22,672 nucleotides of DNA. It comes from JBBREP01 sp036501845. Lineage in GTDB: Bacteria > Actinomycetota > Acidimicrobiia > IMCC26256 > PALSA-610. The DNA is taken from positions 1 to 22,672 of the forward strand of contig DASXZO010000174.1 in the NCBI GenBank assembly GCA_036501845.1, read 5' to 3'. Both the position numbers and the translations under genes were made by a program. Each line of letters starts with the position of its first letter. The stretch's first letter is position 1. Positions 18,149 to 22,672 of the stretch are shown here, piece by piece. The notes beneath the pieces were generated by a model. That model ran no database searches, was not told the DNA's origin, and saw only the letters and a list, made by a program, of their open reading frames with translations.

Positions 18149-19323
18149 CGGTCGATGTCACCCAGGATGAAGTAGAGACTCGCGAGCACCGTGATCACGT
18201 CGGGCACGAAGATGCCCCGCAGCAACCACGGCAGGATCGACACGTTCGAGAACGACGCGGTGCGGATCTTCACGCGGAACGGTCCGGTCGCGCCCTTGCT
18301 CACGATGTAGTAACCCATCTCGCCGAGCGGGTTCTCGGTGTTCACCCAGATCTCGCCCTCGGGCACCTTGATGATGCGCGGCACCTTCGCCATGATCGGG
18401 CCGTCGGGCAACTGGTCGAGCAGTTGCAGGATCATCCGCGCCGACTCACGCGTCTCCTGCAGGCGCACCCAGTAGCGGGCGAAGCTGTCGCCGTCGGGGT
18501 GCGTCCACACCTTCCATTCGATGTCGTCGTACGGCAGGTACTTGTCGCCATCGCGGCGCAGGTCCCAGTCGACACCGCTCGCGCGCAGATTCGAACCGCT
18601 CACCCCGTACGCCGCGCCGAGCTCGGGCGGAATGATGCCGACGCCGCGGGTGCGCTGCTGGAAGATCGGGTTGCCGAGCACGAGATCCTCGAACTCGTCG
18701 CACGAGTCGAGCATCTTGCGCATCGTCGAACGGCAGTCGGCGATCCAGCCCCACGGCAGGTCGTCCTTGAGCCCGCCGATGCGGTTGTAGTTCGGGTGGA
18801 AGCGCCCGCCGGTGACCGCCTCGATGAGGTTGAGCGTGTACTCGCGATCGCGAAAACCGTAGAAAGCGGGGGTGATCGCGCCCACCTGCAGGCCCATCTC
18901 GCCGAGGAACAGCAGGAACGTGGAGATGCGCGCCAGCTCGGTGAGGATCGCGCGGATGTAGAGGGCGCGCGGCGTGGCTTCGATGTTCATCAGCCGCTCG
19001 GCCGCGGCGATGAACGGCACCTCGTTGGCGAAGCTCGACAGCCAGTCGATGCGGTTGATGAGTGTGGTGATCTGCGGGTAGGTGCGGTACTCGGTGAGCT
19101 TCTCGTAGCCGCGGTGCATGTAACCGATCACCGGGTCGGCACTGATGACGCGCTCACCGTCGAGTCGCACCACCAGCCGCAACGTGCCGTGCGTGGCCGG
19201 GTGCTGCGGGCCGATGTTGAGGATCATGTCGCCGTCGTCGAGCTCGACGTTCATCTGCGAGTCGGCGAGCAAACTGTTGATCGACGGGTCGATCTGGAAC
19301 GCCGGCGTGTCCGTCGTGCTCAC
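18145..19323 (-). CDS. nuoD: Complex I subunit NuoD (49 kDa type)
   Basis: A 392-residue Q-module subunit, homologous to nickel-hydrogenase large subunits but lacking the nickel ligands. It has the quinone-site loop GPQHPATHGTLRL (38-50), the IGYMHRGYEKL segment (66-76) and the family ending ILGDIDR. Arg71 in HRGYEK aligns with the human NDUFS2 arginine that NDUFAF7 methylates. Two GTG starts are possible: 19330-19332 and 19321-19323. The second is chosen because GGGGGTGGAG precedes it and it gives the N-terminus MSTTDTPAF; the first would add three residues. It is separate from nuoC, not fused as in E. coli. Directly after it comes nuoH: nuoE, nuoF and nuoG, which normally lie here, are missing. 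Confidence 0.96.
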   Translation of the reverse strand: MSTTDTPAFQIDPSINSLLADSQMNVELDDGDMILNIGPQHPATHGTLRLVVRLDGERVISADPVIGYMHRGYEKLTEYRTYPQITTLINRIDWLSSFANEVPFIAAAERLMNIEATPRALYIRAILTELARISTFLLFLGEMGLQVGAITPAFYGFRDREYTLNLIEAVTGGRFHPNYNRIGGLKDDLPWGWIADCRSTMRKMLDSCDEFEDLVLGNPIFQQRTRGVGIIPPELGAAYGVSGSNLRASGVDWDLRRDGDKYLPYDDIEWKVWTHPDGDSFARYWVRLQETRESARMILQLLDQLPDGPIMAKVPRIIKVPEGEIWVNTENPLGEMGYYIVSKGATGPFRVKIRTASFSNVSILPWLLRGIFVPDVITVLASLYFILGDIDR

Positions 19324-19342
19324 GATCTCCACCCCCGCCCGC

Positions 19343-20029
19343 TCATGACGCGGCCTCTTCTTCGTCGTCGCCGGCTTCGCCGGGCATGGCTTCGACGTTC
19401 ACAAGCCCGGGCCACGGCTTCACTTCGCGCGCGAGGAGCGGGAAGTCCTTGCGCAGCGGGTGACCCTCGAAGTTGCTCGGCAGGTAGATGTGACGGAGGT
19501 TTGGATGGCCGTCGAACACGAAGCCGTACATCTCCCAGCACTCGCGCTCGTGCCAGTCGGCGCCGGGGTAGGTGGCGAACCACGACTGCACGTGGGGGTC
19601 TTGCTCGTCGACGTCGGTCTTCAGCGTGAGACCGCTGCGCGGCACACGGGTGGACTCCACATGGGCAAAGGCCTGGAAGCGACCTTCCGAGCCGGCGACT
19701 CCGAACGTCATCTCCTTGGGCTGCACCGGCGCACTGGTGTCGCCCTCGGCGTCCTCGTCGGCCGCGGGCATCGGCATCCAGTCGATACCGGCGATGAAGC
19801 ACAAGTAGTCGTAGCCGAGCGTGGAGCGGCACACGTGCGCGGCGCGCGCCCACGCGTCCGGGCGCACACGCACGACGAGACTCGCAACTCCCGGGTTGGC
19901 GCCGCCGAGCACTCCGGACTCGACGACCGCGCCGTCACCGAGCTCGCGCGCGAGCGTGGCGATGGTCGCCTCGTGCTCGGCGTTCGGAGCTCCGTCTTCG
20001 ACGGTGTCGTCGTTCGTGTCATCCGGCAA
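19343..20029 (-). CDS. nuoC: Complex I subunit NuoC (30 kDa type)
   Basis: A 228-residue peripheral subunit. The N-terminal 25 residues are acidic and poorly conserved. The family core ADWHERECWEMYGFVFDGHP (156-175) and the following LRHIYLPSNFEGHPLRKDFP are intact. The C-terminal tail is again very acidic (EAGDDEEEAAS). The start is a TTG (20027-20029) that overlaps the nuoB stop by 11 bases, with GGGAG about 10 bases upstream. NuoC and NuoD are separate proteins here, the arrangement usual outside the enterobacteria. Confidence 0.95.
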   Translation of the reverse strand: MPDDTNDDTVEDGAPNAEHEATIATLARELGDGAVVESGVLGGANPGVASLVVRVRPDAWARAAHVCRSTLGYDYLCFIAGIDWMPMPAADEDAEGDTSAPVQPKEMTFGVAGSEGRFQAFAHVESTRVPRSGLTLKTDVDEQDPHVQSWFATYPGADWHERECWEMYGFVFDGHPNLRHIYLPSNFEGHPLRKDFPLLAREVKPWPGLVNVEAMPGEAGDDEEEAAS

Positions 20030-20543
20030 CGACGATCGGCTCCCATCCCTTGCCCTGCCAACGATCGGCCGGGTCCTCCTTCTGGATGCGCTCCTGGAGC
20101 ATCACGATGCCCTGGATGAACGCCTCGGGCCGCGGCGGGCAACCCGGCACGTACACGTCGACCGGGATGATCTGGTCGACGCCCTTGGTGACCGAGTAGC
20201 TGTCCCAGTAGGGGCCGCCACAGTTTGCACAGCTCCCCATCGAGATCACGTACTTCGGGTCGGGCATCTGCTCATAGAGGCGCTTGATCGCGGGCGCCAT
20301 CTTGTCGGTGACGGTGCCCGAGATCACGATGAGGTCGGCCTGGCGCGGGCTCGCCGGGAACGGGATCACGCCGAGGCGCATCACGTCGTAGCGCGGGCCC
20401 GCGAGCGCGACACCCATCTCGATCGCGCAGCACGCGAGGCCCCACTGGAACATCCACAGCGAGTATTTGCGCGAGTAGTTGAGGAGCTCGCCGACCGGCT
20501 TCAACGGTCCCTTGCGCAGCGTGCCGCTCGAGATCAAGCCCAA
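20019..20543 (-). CDS. nuoB: Complex I subunit NuoB (cluster N2)
   Basis: A 174-residue subunit that holds the terminal 4Fe-4S cluster N2, the direct electron donor to quinone. The four ligands are expected at Cys38 and Cys39 (GLACCAIEM), Cys105 (SMGSCANCGG) and Cys135 (VPGCPPRPEA); an extra Cys108 lies next to the third. The start is a TTG (20541-20543) that overlaps the end of nuoA by 10 bases and has AAGGGG at a spacing of 8. The frame runs open further upstream, but the added residues are basic and not family-like. Confidence 0.95.
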   Translation of the reverse strand: MGLISSGTLRKGPLKPVGELLNYSRKYSLWMFQWGLACCAIEMGVALAGPRYDVMRLGVIPFPASPRQADLIVISGTVTDKMAPAIKRLYEQMPDPKYVISMGSCANCGGPYWDSYSVTKGVDQIIPVDVYVPGCPPRPEAFIQGIVMLQERIQKEDPADRWQGKGWEPIVVAG

Positions 20544-20902
20544 GACAGCAACCCCTTGCGCCAGAGGTACGCGAGACCGAGCACCAAGATCGCGACGAAC
20601 ACGAAGATCTCGCCGAAGCCGAACCAACCGAGTTGGCTCTGATCGGCGTTGACCGCCCATGGGAAGACGAACACCGTCTCCACGTCGAACACCACGAACA
20701 TCAGCGCGTAGATGTAGTAGCGCACGTTCTGCTGGCCGAACACCCCGAACGGGTCGGAACCCGATTCGTAGGTGATGTACTTCTCCGGCTGCGGGCGCTT
20801 CGGGCGCAGGGCCAGGCCCACGCCGAGCATGAGGCTCACGAGCAGCATGGCCGCGGCCACGAACACGCCGACCGCGAGGTACGACCGGTAGTACTGCGTC
20901 AT
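20534..20902 (-). CDS. nuoA: Complex I subunit NuoA
   Basis: A 122-residue, three-helix membrane subunit and the first gene of the operon. The loop after helix 1 reads YITYESGSDPFG with Ser where most 14-subunit complexes have Cys (YECG), and helix 2 reads RYYIYALMFVVFDVETVFVFPW. From memory both are closer to cyanobacterial and plastid NdhC than to proteobacterial NuoA. The ATG at 20900-20902 gives normal length; in-frame GTGs at 20932, 20941, 20950 and 20986 would add a non-conserved extension. A perfect hairpin ends at the base before the ATG, so initiation may be controlled. Confidence 0.95.
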   Translation of the reverse strand: MTQYYRSYLAVGVFVAAAMLLVSLMLGVGLALRPKRPQPEKYITYESGSDPFGVFGQQNVRYYIYALMFVVFDVETVFVFPWAVNADQSQLGWFGFGEIFVFVAILVLGLAYLWRKGLLSWA

Positions 20903-20929
20903 CTCGCTGGTCCCACTTTGACCAGCGAG
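20903..20929 (-). promoter_or_regulatory. Hairpin abutting the nuoA start codon
   Basis: On the minus strand CTCGCTGGTC (20920-20929) and GACCAGCGAG (20903-20912) form a perfect 10-base stem with a seven-base loop AAAGTGG. The 3' arm ends at the base directly before the ATG, and the only purine-rich ribosome binding candidate (GTGGGA) lies in the loop and stem. In the mRNA this would hide the initiation region of the whole eleven-gene operon. Confidence 0.55.
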
Positions 20930-21007
20930 CACCGCGATCACGTGTGGCACGTTGGCTCCAGGGGCCCGGGACGGGATGTCGAGCACCGAAACGACCGCGA
21001 CGGTGCG

Positions 21008-21036
21008 TTGACTGGCGACGTGCGCGGGAGTATACG
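21008..21036 (+). promoter_or_regulatory. Candidate sigma-70-type promoter for the patatin gene
   Basis: TTGACT (21008-21013), a 17-base spacer, then TATACG (21031-21036). The -35 matches 5 of 6 consensus bases and the -10 matches 4 of 6, with ideal spacing. Transcription would start near 21043, about 125 bases before the patatin start codon. Confidence 0.5.
21029..21034 (-). promoter_or_regulatory. Candidate -10 element for the nuo operon
   Basis: TATACT on the minus strand matches 5 of 6 bases of TATAAT and shares bases with the plus-strand -10 through the palindrome GTATAC (21030-21035). No good -35 is seen at 16-18 bases. The transcript would have a leader of about 120 bases before nuoA, long enough to hold the hairpin at its end. 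Confidence 0.35.
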
Positions 21037-21100
21037 CGGGTCCGATTTACGCCTTACGAATGGGGCCGAAGCGGGCAGGTGGCGGCTTCGGAGACCACTT

Positions 21101-21127
21101 CGGGAACAGGGACGTCAGGCGTTCCCG
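21101..21127. promoter_or_regulatory. Operator-like dyad in the patatin leader
   Basis: CGGGAAC (21101-21107) and GTTCCCG (21121-21127) form an inverted repeat with a 13-base spacer that has the palindrome GACGTC near its centre. A second pair, CCGAAGC/GCTTCGG, lies at 21066-21072 and 21085-21091. They lie between the candidate promoter and the patatin start codon. They could be protein binding sites or mRNA stems. Confidence 0.3.
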
Positions 21128-21168
21128 TTGTACGCCGATGGATGGTTGATGCGCGTTGGAGGACACCG

Positions 21169-22134
21169 ATGATGCACCGTCGCCGCGGCCCGGACCGCGG
21201 TGACGCCGGCGACCCGCGGGCGCGGCGCCGGACGGCGTTCGTGCTGTCGGGTGGGGGCAACCAGGGCGTCGCCCAGGTGGGCATGCTGCGCGCCCTCGTG
21301 GAGCGCGGCATCGTTCCCGATGTCGTGATCGGGACATCTGCGGGCGCGCTCAACGGCGCCGCCATCGCGTACGCGCCGAACCTCACCGGCATCGACCGCC
21401 TCGCGTCGGTCTGGAGCGCGCTCACCACTGACGACGTGTTCCCTGGTGGGCGCATCAGCCGGGCGTGGAAAGTGGTGCGGCGAGGCACGCACTTGTTCAC
21501 GAGCGAGGGCCTTTCGCGCGTCATCACCGAGTCGACGCCGGCCCGGTCGTTCGCCGACCTCGTGCTGCCGCTGCGAGTGGTCGCCTCCGACCTCGACTCC
21601 GGTGAGGAGGTGGTGCTCACGTGCGGACCGCTCGAACCCGCGCTCCTCGCGTCCGCCGCGCTGCCCGGAGTGTTCCCCATCGTGCACCACGACGGCCGCC
21701 GCCTCGTCGACGGCGGCGTGGTCAACTCGGTGCCGCTCTGGCACGCGCTGAGCGGTCCGATCGACCGTGTGTTCGTGCTGAACGTGTCGCACGGCGTGGC
21801 CGACCGGGTGCCGCGCTCACCGCTCGACGTGGTGATGACCTCGTTCGCGCACTCCCGGAACATGCGCTACGAGCTGGAGCGGCGCTACGCCCCAGACCAC
21901 GTGGAGATCGTGGAGCTCCCGCGGCCCAACGACCCGCGCGACCTGTTCGACTTCGCGGGCGCCGAGGACCTCATCGAACGCGCGTACACACTGTCGGCTG
22001 CGGCGCTCGACGACTACCTCGAGGGCCGAGTGGCCTCCACCAGCGAGGACCACCGCCTCCGCATCCGCTGGGCCCGCCGCCAACGCGACTCGACAGCGTC
22101 GGAATCGCTCCCAGCCCCGGTCGTCCTCCGATAA
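21169..22134 (+). CDS. Patatin-like phospholipase family protein
   Basis: A 321-residue serine hydrolase of the bacterial patatin/RssA type, expected to cleave acyl esters of lipids. The oxyanion loop LSGGGNQGVAQ (26-36), the nucleophile elbow GTSAG (55-59, Ser57) and the catalytic aspartate of the DGG motif (Asp181) are all present, so it should be active. The N-terminus is basic (MMHRRRGPDRG) without a signal peptide or membrane helix, so a cytoplasmic or membrane-face location is likely. The start at 21169 has GGAGGA at a spacing of 5, the best ribosome binding site in the window; the frame is open upstream to 20944 but without family similarity. It diverges from nuoA and converges on the second nuoN. 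Its substrate is unknown. Confidence 0.92.
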   Translation: MMHRRRGPDRGDAGDPRARRRTAFVLSGGGNQGVAQVGMLRALVERGIVPDVVIGTSAGALNGAAIAYAPNLTGIDRLASVWSALTTDDVFPGGRISRAWKVVRRGTHLFTSEGLSRVITESTPARSFADLVLPLRVVASDLDSGEEVVLTCGPLEPALLASAALPGVFPIVHHDGRRLVDGGVVNSVPLWHALSGPIDRVFVLNVSHGVADRVPRSPLDVVMTSFAHSRNMRYELERRYAPDHVEIVELPRPNDPRDLFDFAGAEDLIERAYTLSAAALDDYLEGRVASTSEDHRLRIRWARRQRDSTASESLPAPVVLR

Positions 22135-22284
22135 CCGGCGCGTTCGCGCTCGGACCGGCCCGGAAAACGACAGTCTCGCGGTCAGGTGAACCTGGCGCCC
22201 GACGCGGCGACCGCACAACGCCCGGCAGGAGCCCCGGCGTATGCGGTCGCTCGCCGCCGAGCGCAGCGAGGCAAAGAGAGGACG

Positions 22285-22330
22285 ACGCAGCTTCTTGCGG
22301 CTCGCTCTAGCGAGCCGCAAGAAGTTGCGT
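22285..22330. terminator. Long inverted repeat over the second nuoN stop
   Basis: Arms 22285-22306 and 22309-22330 are complementary over 22 bases with one G-T position, and the innermost 16 base pairs are perfect around a two-base centre. The TAG stop of the second nuoN (22307-22309) is at the centre, so the last seven codons form one arm. It lies between convergent genes and probably ends both transcripts, although no T-run follows. The 172 bases from the patatin stop to 22306 hold this arm, a GAGCGCAGCGAG motif (22259-22270) and nothing else I recognise. Confidence 0.7.
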
Positions 22331-22672
22331 TGCTTGGTGGGCGACGCTGATGAACCAGCTGGGGATGATGCCGATCACGAGCACACCGGCGCCGGCGATC
22401 GTGAGCGCGAGGCCCGAGCCCCAGTCGATGCGCGGGCGATCCGCGTCGTCAGCGGTTGTCTCGGCGACTTCGACGCCCTCAACCGGTGCGTACATCGCCA
22501 GCACGAGCCGCAGGTACACGTAGGCACCCACCACCGCGGCGAGCATGCCCACCAGCGCGAGCTGGTACTGGCCGGCGTCGACCGCGGCACGGAAGATCGT
22601 GAGCTTGGCGATGAAGCCGCCGGTGAACGGCACGCCGGCCTGCGCGAGCAGGAACAGCGTGAGCATGCCGGC
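22307..22672 (-). CDS. Second NuoN-like subunit, partial (5' end off window)
   Basis: The last 121 residues of an antiporter-like complex I subunit. It has LAQAGVPFTGGFIAKLTIFRAAV, the C-terminal NuoN hallmark (compare LAGIPPLAGWFAKFTMFRAAI in the nuoN at 10588-12093), then two or three helices and ends LLAAR. It aligns with the other NuoN without gaps in the motif but differs at many positions, so it is an old paralogue and not a recent copy. NuoN is usually the last gene of a nuo operon, so this is probably the 3' end of another nuo locus. The frame runs into the window edge. NuoM-type assignment is possible but less likely. Confidence 0.85.
   Translation of the reverse strand, partial: AGMLTLFLLAQAGVPFTGGFIAKLTIFRAAVDAGQYQLALVGMLAAVVGAYVYLRLVLAMYAPVEGVEVAETTADDADRPRIDWGSGLALTIAGAGVLVIGIIPSWFISVAHQATQLLAAR

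Noticed and set aside
18140..18160. Remnants of nuoE, nuoF or nuoG between nuoD and nuoH
   Set aside because: nuoD and nuoH overlap by four bases, so there is no leftover sequence; the absence is clean and not a recent deletion scar.
20944..21168. Longer patatin protein starting at 20944
   Set aside because: The upstream frame has no family similarity and lies across the divergent promoter region, while GGAGGA directly precedes the ATG at 21169.

Overview
The window is G+C-rich (roughly two thirds by eye) and reads as chromosomal DNA of an actinobacterium. The gene set (single-pilin type IV pilus operon, MidA-family methyltransferase, actinobacterial NuoL/NuoH sequence style, frequent GTG/TTG starts, GAGCGAAGCGAG-type intergenic repeats) suggests something like the class Acidimicrobiia. 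That placement is inference; no rRNA or species marker is present. Coding density is very high, with no insertion sequence, prophage or CRISPR array.

Layout. 1-700: tRNA-Tyr (minus) diverges from yajQ (plus). 694-1548: the membrane protease htpX (minus), whose stop is 1 base from that of yajQ. 1713-2816: retraction ATPase pilT (plus), meeting a minus-strand pilus operon at a strong symmetric hairpin. 2959-6514: pilB-pilC-pilin (transcribed right to left). 6626-9104: acetyl-CoA synthetase acsA followed closely by a small HAD phosphatase (minus). 9229-10449: a MidA/NDUFAF7-type methyltransferase, flanked on both sides by an inverted intergenic repeat. 10588-20902: an eleven-gene complex I operon in the order nuoA-B-C-D-H-I-J-K-L-M-N (minus), with nuoE, nuoF and nuoG absent between nuoD and nuoH. 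21169-22134: a patatin-like hydrolase (plus), divergent from nuoA. 22307-22672: the 3' end of a second nuoN (minus), cut by the window edge.

How the parts work together. The nuo genes overlap or nearly touch and should be one transcript. They encode the membrane arm plus the Q-module (NuoB/C/D/I), but no NADH-oxidising module, so the electron donor is open: ferredoxin, another carrier, or a NADH module borrowed from a second nuo locus. The truncated second nuoN suggests such a locus lies just outside the window. The MidA homologue next to nuoN is of interest because its mitochondrial relative NDUFAF7 methylates the NuoD-equivalent subunit, and the target arginine is conserved in the NuoD here. 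The pilus genes supply an assembly ATPase, a platform protein, one pilin and a retraction ATPase; the prepilin peptidase and alignment proteins are not in the window.

No wholly new system is evident. The best leads are the eleven-subunit complex I with its putative methyltransferase partner, the repeat pair bracketing that methyltransferase, a hairpin placed exactly against the nuoA start codon, and dispersed intergenic repeats.
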